64,000 bases of DNA, from positions 8,041-72,040 of the forward strand of contig CAYVAS010000006.1 of the NCBI GenBank assembly GCA_964449375.1, written 5' to 3'. The notes under the pieces are model-generated. The model worked only from the letters and a program-made list of their open reading frames with translations, was not told the DNA's origin and searched no databases. This stretch comes from JAFDWI01 sp964449375 (GTDB lineage: Bacteria; Actinomycetota; Acidimicrobiia; Acidimicrobiales; Iamiaceae). A program made the position numbers and the translations under genes. Positions 1-8,315 of this stretch are shown one piece after another; within the stretch, counting starts at the first letter, position 1, and every line of letters begins with the position of its first letter.

Positions 1-1
1 G

Positions 2-1324
2 CACCGGCACCGACGGGGTCTGCAGGTCGTCGCCGAGGCGTACCGGCCGGCCGGCGGCATCGACACGGTGGTCGACACGGCACTCGCCACGGTGACCGCA
101 CTCGGCCCGGCCCTCGCCGACGACGAGGTCTTCCTGGCCGCGTGCATCGTGGTGCGCGAACGGTCCGATCCCGAGTCGATCCGGAGCCCGACCACCGCGG
201 GGGCGCCGGCGCCACGGGGCCTGATGGAGCTGGTCGCCGACGCCGACGGCGCCACCGGTCCCGCCGAGGGGACCGACGCCGACAAGCGGCGCAGCCTGCT
301 CACCGCGTACGACTCGCTGCCCGACCGCGACCGGGTGGTGCTGTGGTTCACCGCGGTGGAGGGGAGCGTCCCCGTCGACCTCGCCGCACGGACCTCGATC
401 GGCCGGGTCGACGATGCGGCCACCCTGGCCCACCGGGTGCGCAGCCGCCTGCGACGGGCCTACGCGCACCACCGGCTCCGCAGCGCCGAACCGGCGACGG
501 ACTGCCCGGTCGAACCCGACGACCTGGTCGGGCTCGTCGACGGCGCCACCGGCGGCGCGGCCGCCGAGGCGCTCGTTGCGCACCGGCGTGGATGCTCACG
601 GTGCCAGGTGTTGACCGCAGAACTGGTGGAGCTGCCCACCCCGTTGCTCACCGTGGCTGCCGAGTTGCGCCGGCGCCTGGAACCGACCCTCGCCGCGCTC
701 GGCTCCGGCGGTCCCGGAGCGCTGCCACGGTCCGCCGCGGCCACCGAACCGGTGCTCATCACGACCACTCCCGGCGTCGCCGCGCCGACCGAAGCGGTGT
801 CGCCGGTGCCCCCGGAGGCCGCCCCCGCCGCGGGTCCTCACGACGCCGGACCGGGCGAGACGGAGGATCCGGACCGTCGGCGGCGCATGGCGCTCATCGT
901 GGTCGTCACGGTGGTGGTCGTCGCGGTCCTGGCGGTCACCGGCTGGCTGATCGCCGGTCGGGCCTCGACCCAACCCGTCGAACCCGGCGAAGCGCCCACG
1001 ACCAGACCGGTCCCCTCGCCGGCGACGACCGCGGCGGCGACCGACCCGCCCACGACCAGTTCGGCGACCACGGCCTCCTCGACGAGCTCCACCACCTCGA
1101 CGGCACCGTCGACCACCGCCCGATCCGGTGGAAGCGTGCCGGCGACCGCACCGGCCTGGAGCCCGGCCACCCCCGCGTGGACCCCGCCGGCGTCGGCGAC
1201 CCCCTCGGATCCGGTCCCGACCACCGCGGCAGTGACCACGCCGCCACCCACGACATCGCCACCCACGACGGCCGGCCCGCCCCCCACGACGGCCGCTGCA
1301 ACGACGACGCCGCCGGCGTCGTGA
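2..1324 (+). CDS. Sigma-70 region-4-like protein with zinc-finger, membrane anchor and Thr/Pro-rich tail (5' end outside window)
   Basis: The frame is open to the window edge, so the true start lies upstream. The first half carries a sigma-70 region-4-like segment (YDSLPDRDRVVLWF, then a helix-turn-helix ending RVRSRLRRAYAHHRL). It is followed by a short cysteine/histidine stretch (HRRGCSRC) like the zinc-binding anti-sigma (zf-HC2) fold. Then come one strong membrane segment at about nt 888-958 and a roughly 120-residue Thr/Ser/Pro-rich C-terminus that would lie outside the cell. Inference: a membrane-tethered ECF-type sigma factor carrying its own anti-sigma-like module. Region 2 is not visible, so it could instead be a regulator that only retains region 4. 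The domains read clearly; the function is moderately certain. Confidence 0.72.
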   Translation, partial: HRHRRGLQVVAEAYRPAGGIDTVVDTALATVTALGPALADDEVFLAACIVVRERSDPESIRSPTTAGAPAPRGLMELVADADGATGPAEGTDADKRRSLLTAYDSLPDRDRVVLWFTAVEGSVPVDLAARTSIGRVDDAATLAHRVRSRLRRAYAHHRLRSAEPATDCPVEPDDLVGLVDGATGGAAAEALVAHRRGCSRCQVLTAELVELPTPLLTVAAELRRRLEPTLAALGSGGPGALPRSAAATEPVLITTTPGVAAPTEAVSPVPPEAAPAAGPHDAGPGETEDPDRRRRMALIVVVTVVVVAVLAVTGWLIAGRASTQPVEPGEAPTTRPVPSPATTAAATDPPTTSSATTASSTSSTTSTAPSTTARSGGSVPATAPAWSPATPAWTPPASATPSDPVPTTAAVTTPPPTTSPPTTAGPPPTTAAATTTPPAS

Positions 1325-1369
1325 CCGGCGCACAACCCCCGACCGTGTCCCGAGGGGGCTGGTGCCGGG
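1325..1369. terminator. Candidate terminator between convergent genes
   Basis: Imperfect inverted repeat: CCGGC at 1325-1329 and CCCCC at 1336-1340 face GGGGG at 1354-1358 and GCCGG at 1364-1368. It sits in the 72-nt gap between the convergent sigma-like gene and dcd. There is no T tract, so it is only a candidate. Confidence 0.35.
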
Positions 1370-1396
1370 CGCGCGTGGAAGCCTGCGCCGCCCTGG

Positions 1397-1963
1397 TCAG
1401 TCCTGGAAGTTCTCCCAGTACCGGCTCGGGGTCGGGCCGCGCTGGCCCTGGTACTTGGACCCCAGTTCGGAGGTGCCGTAGGGCCGATCCGCCGGGGTGC
1501 TCATCGAGATGAACGAGATCTGGCCGATCTTCATGCCCGGGTACAGCGTGATGGGCAGCGTGGCCACGTTGGACAACTCCAGGGTGAGGTAGCCGTCCCA
1601 GCCGGCGTCCACGAACCCGGCGGTGGAGTGGATCAACAGTCCCAGCCGTCCCAGCGACGACTTGCCCTCCAGGCGGGCCACCAGATCGTCGCCGAGGGCC
1701 ACCCGCTCGGCGGTCGCGCCCAGCACGAACTCGCCCGGATGCAGGATGAACCGGTCGCCTTCGGGGATCTCCACCAGCTCGGTGAGATCCTCGAGGTTCG
1801 TGCGCACGTCGATGATGGGCATCGTGTGGTTCCGGAACACCCGGAAGTACCGGTCGACGGTGACGTCCACCGACGACGGCTGGATCATCGAGTCCTCCAA
1901 CGGATCGATCGTGATCCGTCCCGACTCGAGCGCTTCTCTGATGGACCGGTCCGAGAGAATCAT
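1397..1963 (-). CDS. dcd: dCTP deaminase, probably the bifunctional dCTP deaminase/dUTPase
   Basis: 188 residues, the usual Dcd length. It converts dCTP towards dUMP for thymidylate synthesis; mycobacterial-type enzymes both deaminate and hydrolyse the triphosphate. The diagnostic core is complete: LEGKSSLGRLGLLIHSTAGF, then DAGWDGYLTLELSN with the catalytic Glu in LTLELSN, then PGMKIGQ, and the C-terminal closing segment GSKYQGQRGPTPSRYWENF. The sequence resembles the Mycobacterium tuberculosis enzyme closely, which supports the bifunctional reading. A TAGCCT hexamer lies 9 nt before the ATG (1973-1978, complement), so the mRNA may be leaderless or nearly so. It diverges from the MFS gene at 2042. 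Confidence 0.95.
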   Translation of the reverse strand: MILSDRSIREALESGRITIDPLEDSMIQPSSVDVTVDRYFRVFRNHTMPIIDVRTNLEDLTELVEIPEGDRFILHPGEFVLGATAERVALGDDLVARLEGKSSLGRLGLLIHSTAGFVDAGWDGYLTLELSNVATLPITLYPGMKIGQISFISMSTPADRPYGTSELGSKYQGQRGPTPSRYWENFQD

Positions 1964-2041
1964 CGACGGTCGAGGCTACACGGGGCGCCCGGGACGCCTG
2001 GTACGGGCGAGACGCAGATCCGCTCCTAGAGTCGAACGGTC

Positions 2042-3715
2042 ATGTCCGTTCGCTCCGCCTCTCCCGACCTGAGCGGACACGCCCACGTCCACCAGCGTCG
2101 GTGGCTGATCCTGGCCACGCTGTGCCTGGGGCTGATCCTGGTCGTGGCGGCCAACTCGTCGCTGAACGTGGCCTTCCCCAAGATCCAGGCCGCGCTCGGC
2201 ACCACCCCCAGCCAGCTGCAGTGGATGGTCGACGCCTACTCACTGGTGTTCGCGGTGCTGTTGCTGCCAGCCGGGGCGATCGCGGACCGGTTCGGACGCA
2301 AGACCGCGTTGCAGGTCGGGCTCGCCGTGTTCGGGCTGGCGTCGCTGCTGGCCACCTTGAGCACCGACAACGGCCAGCTCATCGCGCTGCGCGGCCTGAT
2401 GGGGGTGGGTTCGGCGTTCATCATGCCCGGCACGCTCTCCATCCTCACCAACGTGTTCCACGACCCGGTCGAGCGGCAGCGGGCGATCGCGATCTGGGCG
2501 GGTTGCGCGGGTCTGGGCGGCACGATCGGTCCGGTGATCTCGGGCTTCCTGCTGGAGGCGTTCGTGTGGCAATCGGTGTTCTTCATCAACGTCGTGCTGG
2601 CGATCATCGGGCTGGTCGTGGGCGCGTTCCTGCTGCCCAATTCGTCGGACCCCCGCGAAGCCACCCTCGACCCGGTCGGGGTGTTTCTGGCGATCCTGGG
2701 GATCGGCAGCCTGCTCTACGGCATCATCGAGGGCCCGGCCAACGGGTGGACGTCCGCGGAGACGCTGGGCACGATCGTGCTCGGCCTGGTCGTGCTCGGC
2801 GCGTTCGTCGCCTGGGAGCTGCACACCGAACGACCCATGCTCGACATGCACCTGTTCCAGAACCGGGCCTTCACGCTGGGCTCGATGACGATCACCCTGC
2901 AGTACTTCGCCATGTTCGGGTTGTTCTTCGCGGTCGCGCAGTACCTGCAGATCTCCCACGGCTACACGGCCCTGGAGGCGGGGCTGGCGGGCATTCCGAT
3001 CGGGGTGATGGGCATGATCGCCTCGCCGCTGAGCGCACCGCTGGTGCGGCGCTTCGGCCACCGGGTCGTGGTGGGGTCGGGCCTGTTGATCTCGGCGGCG
3101 GGCATGGCGCTGCTGGTCGGGGTGTCCCCCACCACGACGTTCGCGGTGCTCTTCGTCGGGTTCTGTCTGCTCGGGTGGGGGAACGGCCAGGCCACGGCGC
3201 CCTCCACGACGCTGATCATGGCGTCGGTGCCCCGCGCAAAGTCCGGGGTGGGTTCCTCGGTCAACGACCTGTCCCGTCAGGTCGGCGGTGCGCTGGGGAT
3301 CGCCGTGCTGGGCAGCGTGATGGCGTCGGTCTACCAGAACTCGATCGGCCACAACGTGGGCTCCGAATCGCTGGCGGCCCGGGCCGGTTCGTCGATCGAG
3401 CAGACCCTGGCCGCGGCCCAGCAGGCCACCGGGGCCGACGCGGCGGCGCTGCATCACGGCGCGCAGCTCAGCTTCGCCCACGGGTTCGGAATGGCGATGC
3501 TCGTGGGCGCGATCGTGCTCACCCTGAATGCGGCCCTGGTGTGGATGCGGGGCATCAGCATCGACCCCGACGGCGATCCGCTGATCCACGGTCCGGGTCC
3601 GCATCCCGGCGCTCCGGAAGCGATCCGGTCGACGGACGCCGGTGGCCGAAACGGTCCCGCCCCGCCCGATTCCGGTCGACCCGACCCCGGCGCGGCGGAA
3701 CGTCAGCCCACGTAG
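2042..3715 (+). CDS. MFS drug-resistance transporter, DHA2 (EmrB/QacA) family, 14 TM
   Basis: 557 residues with about 14 hydrophobic segments. The N-terminus has the DHA2 pattern: SSLNVAFPKIQAALG in the first helix region, QWMVDAYSLVFAVLLLPAG, then the loop motif ADRFGRK. Proton-coupled export of hydrophobic compounds is the family role; the substrate is unknown. TAGAGT lies 9 nt before the ATG at 2027-2032, so the mRNA may be (nearly) leaderless. The hydrophilic C-terminus (from about residue 505) is Pro/Gly/Arg-rich, and its last 13 nt overlap the end of the convergent gene. No regulator is adjacent. Confidence 0.9.
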   Translation: MSVRSASPDLSGHAHVHQRRWLILATLCLGLILVVAANSSLNVAFPKIQAALGTTPSQLQWMVDAYSLVFAVLLLPAGAIADRFGRKTALQVGLAVFGLASLLATLSTDNGQLIALRGLMGVGSAFIMPGTLSILTNVFHDPVERQRAIAIWAGCAGLGGTIGPVISGFLLEAFVWQSVFFINVVLAIIGLVVGAFLLPNSSDPREATLDPVGVFLAILGIGSLLYGIIEGPANGWTSAETLGTIVLGLVVLGAFVAWELHTERPMLDMHLFQNRAFTLGSMTITLQYFAMFGLFFAVAQYLQISHGYTALEAGLAGIPIGVMGMIASPLSAPLVRRFGHRVVVGSGLLISAAGMALLVGVSPTTTFAVLFVGFCLLGWGNGQATAPSTTLIMASVPRAKSGVGSSVNDLSRQVGGALGIAVLGSVMASVYQNSIGHNVGSESLAARAGSSIEQTLAAAQQATGADAAALHHGAQLSFAHGFGMAMLVGAIVLTLNAALVWMRGISIDPDGDPLIHGPGPHPGAPEAIRSTDAGGRNGPAPPDSGRPDPGAAERQPT

Positions 3716-4935
3716 ACCGGTGAGCCCCGAAGTGCCCGGGCCGGGCGCGCCGGGTCACGGTGTGCCGGGTCGCGCGATGGGTGCTCCGACCGATCCGCGC
3801 CGTGATCGAGCGTCGTGGAGGGCGCGGTGCTCGCCGGAGTCGTGGTCGGCGGCGTGGTGCTCGACGGCGGCGGGCTGGTCGACGGGGCCGCTGAGGTCGG
3901 GGGCACCCCGGACGTGGTCGGTCCGCCGGGCGTCGTGGTCACCAGACCGGTGCCCAGGACGGGGCCGTCGGCCGGCCAGGTGCTGGGCGGCGTGGTGGGA
4001 ACCGCGACCTGCGCGCTGAATGCGAAGGCCACGTGCAGCGGGTCGTGGTCCGACAGTGGCTCGCCGTCGAAGCGGGTGAAGCGGTCTCGTTCGAAGGTGT
4101 GGGACAGCGGGGTGAGCTCGATGTCGGCGTTGCTGCGGAACGCGATCTTGTCGATGACGTTCGCGTCGGCGCCGCAGTCGATGACCTCACACACGTCGGT
4201 GATGCCGGTCGCGTCCAGGAACGTCCGCCACACCTCGGCGTCCTCGGTCCGGTCGGTCCGCAGGTTCATGTCGCCACCGACGATCACGGCCTTGCCCGCG
4301 GAATGGGTGTTGATGAACTCGGCAAGCTGCACATAGTTGGCGGCTCGGGCCGCGTAGTCCTCGGGACCCCTCCCGGCTTCTGCGTGCAGGTCGTAGACGT
4401 CCACGAACACCCCGGGAGCCAGTTCCATGGTGGTCACGGCGAAGCCCTTGGTGGCCAGACAGTCCGAGGCGTTGTCGAGGATGCCGAAACAGTCCTCCCA
4501 GGTCACCCGGGTGACCGGGCCGAAGGGCATCCGCGACAGAAAGTTCAGCCCGTCCCCCAGCAGTGCGTCGGGCCGGTCCGGGTCGGTGCCCATCGGCGGC
4601 ACCTGGGGTTCGGACAGGTAGGGATGGTCCACCTCGGAGATCAGGTCCTCATGGTAGACCCGCAATCCGTCCAGGGGCGGGTCGGGGTTGGCGAAGTCCT
4701 CCTGGGTGACCACCAGGTCGTAGGCGTTCAGCAGCGGGCTGATGAGCGCCATGTTGACCTCCGGATTCGACCCGGAGATCACCTCGGGCAGCCCGGCGAC
4801 GTTGTAGGTGAGCATGTCGAAGGTGCCCTCGACGGTTTCGGTCTCGGCTCCGGCCGCAGGAGCGACCACGGCGCTGGCGACGGCGAAGAGCCCGACGCAC
4901 ACCGCGGCCAGCGCTCTCCGACGAATCTCCGACAT
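3703..4935 (-). CDS. Secreted endonuclease/exonuclease/phosphatase (EEP)-fold phosphodiesterase
   Basis: 410 residues with a Sec signal peptide (basic start, hydrophobic stretch to about residue 30, AGA cleavage region). The EEP fold follows: MLTYNVAGLPE with Asn45, a VVTQEDF segment with the metal-binding Glu at about 79, VGGDMNLRTD, and the closing SDHDPLHV with the catalytic His. EEP enzymes cleave phosphodiesters; secreted ones include sphingomyelinase-C-like phosphodiesterases and nucleases, and the substrate cannot be decided here. After about residue 305 comes a long Pro/Thr/Ser-rich low-complexity tail, likely a wall-spanning linker. An AAGGGGGT ribosome-binding site precedes the ATG. 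It overlaps the MFS gene tail-to-tail by 13 nt. Confidence 0.85.
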   Translation of the reverse strand: MSEIRRRALAAVCVGLFAVASAVVAPAAGAETETVEGTFDMLTYNVAGLPEVISGSNPEVNMALISPLLNAYDLVVTQEDFANPDPPLDGLRVYHEDLISEVDHPYLSEPQVPPMGTDPDRPDALLGDGLNFLSRMPFGPVTRVTWEDCFGILDNASDCLATKGFAVTTMELAPGVFVDVYDLHAEAGRGPEDYAARAANYVQLAEFINTHSAGKAVIVGGDMNLRTDRTEDAEVWRTFLDATGITDVCEVIDCGADANVIDKIAFRSNADIELTPLSHTFERDRFTRFDGEPLSDHDPLHVAFAFSAQVAVPTTPPSTWPADGPVLGTGLVTTTPGGPTTSGVPPTSAAPSTSPPPSSTTPPTTTPASTAPSTTLDHGADRSEHPSRDPAHRDPARPARALRGSPVYVG

Positions 4936-5080
4936 CGACGACCCCCTTGTCCTGTGATGAAATCGTCGATCGTAATCGAAGCGGCGTCGGGCCGGTTCCG
5001 CCAGGGTGGTGGCTGGCCAGGCGTCGGCGACGCGATCCGCCGATGCCTGGCGGGGTCGGGTGCGGTGCGTCCCGGGAGGG

Positions 5081-5701
5081 TCAGCCGGCGTCGTTTGCCG
5101 GCCGGTTGGCGAACCGCCACGCCGCGGGAAAGGCGAGCGCGGCGGCTGCGATCTTCACCGCGTCGGGCAGCAGGAACGGCCGGACGCCCAGTTCGAAGGC
5201 CTCGGCGGCGGACACGCCCAGGTCGAAGGCGAGCCACGTGGTGCCGATCGCGTAGACGATCAGGGTGCCGGCGACCAGCAGCGCCACGGTCGTCGCCACC
5301 TTGCGGTCCGCGCCCCGCTTTGCAAGCGCGCCCACCACGCCGGCGGCCACCACGAAGCCGATGATGTAACCGAAGGAGGGCATCGCCCAGCCCGAGCCCG
5401 CCTCGGCGAACCAGGGCATCCCGACCACGCCAAGGCCCAGGTACAGCAGCATCGAGAGCATGGCCCGCTTGGTGCCCAGCGCGGCGCCCACCACCAGCAC
5501 GGTGAGCGTCTGCAACGTGAAGGGCACCGGCGACAGGGGCGTGAGGAACGCGAACTGTGCGGCCAGACCCGTCAGGGCTGCGCCACCGGCGATCAGTCCG
5601 GCGTCGCGCACCACCGTGGTCGGCACGGCCGGCACGAGGTCGGCGAGCACCTCGGCACGGGGGGTCGACAACGGAGTCGGGGAGATCGCGGCGTTCGACA
5701 T
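5081..5701 (-). CDS. bioY: BioY biotin transporter, S component
   Basis: 206 residues with six hydrophobic segments. Typical BioY signatures are present: PLSPVPFTLQTLTVLVVGAA, then LYLGLGVVGMPWFA, SFGYIIGFVVAA, and a C-terminal ELGVRPFLLPDAVKIAAAA. BioY is the substrate-binding membrane part of energy-coupling-factor biotin importers; here no bioM/bioN ATPase or T component is adjacent, so it may work alone or use a shared ECF module. A GAGGAG ribosome-binding site sits before the ATG, and a TAATGT -10-like hexamer (5750-5755, complement) lies about 50 nt upstream. This suggests a leadered transcript, unlike many neighbours. Confidence 0.93.
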   Translation of the reverse strand: MSNAAISPTPLSTPRAEVLADLVPAVPTTVVRDAGLIAGGAALTGLAAQFAFLTPLSPVPFTLQTLTVLVVGAALGTKRAMLSMLLYLGLGVVGMPWFAEAGSGWAMPSFGYIIGFVVAAGVVGALAKRGADRKVATTVALLVAGTLIVYAIGTTWLAFDLGVSAAEAFELGVRPFLLPDAVKIAAAALAFPAAWRFANRPANDAG

Positions 5702-5867
5702 CTGGGCTCCTCACTCTTGTTCCGGAACGGGCCCGATCGGGCTGGAGCGACATTACCGCCCGGTTTTGCGCCAATCCGCATCCGACCGGGCCAGTGCACC
5801 GGTGGCGGGCGATTCCACCGGTGCAGGACATCGCCGGCTGCCTCGGAACGGAGCGGAGCGCGGACCG

Positions 5868-5873
5868 TAGGCT
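5868..5873 (+). promoter_or_regulatory. -10 hexamer TAGGCT, leaderless promoter
   Basis: TAGGCT ends 6 nt before the ATG at 5880. No Shine-Dalgarno sequence fits in the gap, so transcription should start at or next to the start codon. Confidence 0.6.
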
Positions 5874-5879
5874 GGGGCG

Positions 5880-6704
5880 ATGTCCGACGCCCTGTTCGAC
5901 CGTCTCGGCGACGACGGCCCCGGCACCACCCGGGTCCTGCCCACGGGCTTTTCCCGGGGGCCCTGGTCGCCGGACGCGCTGCACGGCGGACCGGTGGCGA
6001 CCCTGGTGGCCCACGAGGCCGAGCAGGTTTTCGCGGCGACGTTCGAGGGTCCGTACCTGCCCACCCGCTTCACGCTCGACCTGGAACGGCCCGTGCCTCT
6101 GGAGCCGCTCACGGTGACCACCGAGGTGGTCCGCCCGGGTCGCAGGATCCAGATCGTGGAGACCCGGATCGCCGACGAGTCGGGGCGTCGTCTGGCCCGG
6201 GCGTCGGTGTTGGGGATCCGCTCGGCGGCCCAGCCCGTGCCGGCGGATCTGGTCGCCCCGGACGACTCCCCGCCACCGCTGCCCGCCGCCGAACAGTCCA
6301 GCTTCGACGGGTGGGGTTTTCCCGCTGCCGACCGGGCCTACCACATGCACGCCACCGAACACCGGCTGGTCCGGGGGTCGATCGGGGAGCCCGGACCGGT
6401 GGTCGACTGGGTCCGGCTGGTCGTGCCCGTGTTCATCGGCTCGGCGCCGACGCCGTTTCAACGGGTGGCCGCCGCGTCGGACTTTCTCAACGGGGTGTCC
6501 TGGACGCTGTCGGGACTCGACTGGATCTTCATCAACCCGGATCTCACCGTGACCCTGCACCGGTTGCCCGTGGGTGACCAGGTGGCGATCGACGCTGTGA
6601 CCCGGGTCGACGCGGGCGGGACCGGCACCGCGGAGGCGGATCTCTACGACGCCGAGGGCCGGATCGGCCGGGCCGTGCAGACCCTCCTGGTCGAACACCG
6701 CTGA
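5880..6704 (+). CDS. Acyl-CoA thioesterase-like double hot-dog protein
   Basis: 274 residues. The layout is that of a tandem hot-dog thioesterase of the TesB/4HBT_3 type: an N-terminal half with SPDALHGGPVATLVAHEAEQ and RFTLDLERPVPLEPLTVTTE followed by RPGRRIQIVETRI, and a C-terminal half with DFLNGVSWTLSGLDWIFINP and LHRLPVGDQVAIDAVTRVD. These proteins hydrolyse acyl-CoA to free acid and CoA. Actinobacteria have many paralogues, so chain-length specificity cannot be predicted. The start is fixed by the leaderless-type hexamer 6 nt upstream. It is followed by the inverted repeat at 6750-6800. Confidence 0.85.
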   Translation: MSDALFDRLGDDGPGTTRVLPTGFSRGPWSPDALHGGPVATLVAHEAEQVFAATFEGPYLPTRFTLDLERPVPLEPLTVTTEVVRPGRRIQIVETRIADESGRRLARASVLGIRSAAQPVPADLVAPDDSPPPLPAAEQSSFDGWGFPAADRAYHMHATEHRLVRGSIGEPGPVVDWVRLVVPVFIGSAPTPFQRVAAASDFLNGVSWTLSGLDWIFINPDLTVTLHRLPVGDQVAIDAVTRVDAGGTGTAEADLYDAEGRIGRAVQTLLVEHR

Positions 6705-6749
6705 CCCCGCCCACCCCCGTCCCCGACGCCCGGACCACCCACCCCTCTG

Positions 6750-6800
6750 CGAAATTCGGAGCGAAAAGGCGGCCATGCGACCTTTTCGCTCCGAATTTCG
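6750..6800. repeat. Perfect 20-bp inverted repeat, hairpin element copy A
   Basis: Arm CGAAATTCGGAGCGAAAAGG (6750-6769) and its exact complement (6781-6800) flank an 11-nt loop containing GGCCAT. It lies between convergent genes, so it could end transcription both ways. It shares its arm start (CGAAnTTCGG) and central GCCAT with elements at 11835-11886 and 14861-14917. Confidence 0.8.
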
Positions 6801-6842
6801 TGGGAGGGTCGGGCTCGGGCGGGGCGAGCGCCGGTCCAGCGG

Positions 6843-8036
6843 TCAGGTGACCAGGGTGACGGCGTAGACCCCGAACAGAACCAGGTGCGCCACGCCGTGG
6901 CCGGTGGTGAGCCGGCTCCTGGTGAAGGTGAACCACGACAGGGCCACGGTGACGCCGAGCAACACCAGGTTGGTGGTCGACTCGGCGAACACGACCCGGT
7001 CGCCGGTGACGAGCCCGATGGTGAGCACCGCCGGGATCGAAAGCGCCAGGGTCGACACCAGGGCACCGTGGCACAGGTTGCTCACTCGCTGCAGTTCGGC
7101 ACCCAGCGCGGCGCGCACCGAGGTGAGCGCCTCGGGCAGGAAGACCACCATGGCGATGAGCACCCCGGAAAGCGCGACCGGGGCACCAAGGCGGCCGAGC
7201 CCGTCGTCGAGGAGCGCGGCCATGTCCTGGGACAGCAGCACGATCGGGACCATGGTGGCGACGATCACCGCGAGGCGGGTGACCACGACCCCTCGGGCCC
7301 CGGCAGGGTCCGACGTCCCTGAGGTGTGCGCGCCGGCCGCCGGTCGGATCTCGGCGCCGGTGGTGGCCGCGGGCTCGCAGGTGGTGGGCGATGTGGCGGC
7401 CTCCGGGAGCGGGACGACCTCACGGAAGTCGTCGGCGCGGGGTCCCATCTGCCGGTACAGGAAGATGGTGTAGCCCACGACGGTGACCGCGATGACCGGC
7501 ACCGCCTGGGCGGTGGAGAACTCCCCGGCGGTACCGATCCAGCGGGGCAGGGCGAAGCCGAGCGTGCCCAGCACGGTGATCATTCCCAGGTAGGCCACCG
7601 TGCCGCGACGGTTGATGCGCAACAGGTCGTGCCGGCGCCCCGCGACCACCAGCGACAGCCCGATGACCAGGTTCAGGATGATCATCGAGACCGCCATGAT
7701 CGAATCCCGCCCGATCGTGCTGTGGGTTCCGGGGCCGAGGATCACCGCCGAGATCAGGATCACCTCGATCAGCACGATCGACAGGGTCAACACGAGCGAG
7801 CCGTACGGGTCGCCGAGCCGCCGCGCCAGGGCCTCGGCCTGGTGCACCACACCGAAGGCGCACACCACGATCACCCCGATCGTGGTGGCCAGGGCCACGA
7901 TGAGCGCAGCGGCGGGCGCGGGCGGCGCCAGGGCGTCGGAGGCCAGGGTCAGGGCGGCGAAGGTGGCCCATCCCAGGACGACGCGGTACGCGTCGACGGG
8001 TCGCAGCAGACGCAGGGGGTGTGCGTCGTGATCCAT
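6843..8036 (-). CDS. Ca2+/H+ antiporter, ChaA/CaxA-type cation exchanger
   Basis: 397 residues from the chosen start, with about ten membrane segments. The exchanger repeats are visible: HQAEALARRLGDPYGSLVLT followed by an acidic membrane helix LSIVLIEVILI in the first half, and LIAMVVFLPEALTSVRAAL in the second half, each with the key Glu. An acidic/Pro-rich cytoplasmic loop (about residues 215-255) separates the halves. This is the ChaA-like layout for proton-driven Ca2+ (or Na+) export. A longer reading from 8126 is possible, but the extra 30 residues are Arg/Pro-rich, while GGAGAG sits 8 nt before the ATG at 8036. Confidence 0.85.
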   Translation of the reverse strand: MDHDAHPLRLLRPVDAYRVVLGWATFAALTLASDALAPPAPAAALIVALATTIGVIVVCAFGVVHQAEALARRLGDPYGSLVLTLSIVLIEVILISAVILGPGTHSTIGRDSIMAVSMIILNLVIGLSLVVAGRRHDLLRINRRGTVAYLGMITVLGTLGFALPRWIGTAGEFSTAQAVPVIAVTVVGYTIFLYRQMGPRADDFREVVPLPEAATSPTTCEPAATTGAEIRPAAGAHTSGTSDPAGARGVVVTRLAVIVATMVPIVLLSQDMAALLDDGLGRLGAPVALSGVLIAMVVFLPEALTSVRAALGAELQRVSNLCHGALVSTLALSIPAVLTIGLVTGDRVVFAESTTNLVLLGVTVALSWFTFTRSRLTTGHGVAHLVLFGVYAVTLVT

Positions 8037-8302
8037 GATCGGAGCTCTCCGCGCCGGGGTCGTCCCCGGCCTGGGTGGAGGTCGGCCGGGTCGTCCCGTC
8101 CGGCCCGCGGCGTCCGCGTGCGACAACCCAGCCTAGAGCGGGCCGGACCGTCCCCGACGGGCCCGCCCCGCGGGCGGTATCCGCGGGCGGTCCCCGCACG
8201 TTCGATCCCGGACTTTGCACCGTCGACCCCGCCCCAGTCGGGTGAAGCGTGCAAAGAGGCGTCCGCGGCCTCCCGCCGGTACCGGGCTGCCCGGTGACTC
8301 GC

Positions 8303-8308
8303 TACGGT
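8303..8308 (+). promoter_or_regulatory. -10 hexamer TACGGT, leaderless-type promoter
   Basis: TACGGT ends 7 nt before the ATG at 8316 with no ribosome-binding site between them. Confidence 0.5.
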
Positions 8309-8315
8309 CTGAACC

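Noticed and set aside
4779..6776. Long minus-strand open frame of 665 codons
   Set aside because: It runs antisense through the thioesterase and out of frame through bioY and the EEP gene, with Arg/Gly/His-rich composition: a GC-bias shadow, as are the other long frames opposite real genes.
6843..8126. Antiporter start at 8126
   Set aside because: The additional residues are low-complexity Arg/Pro, and the ATG at 8036 has GGAGAG at good spacing.
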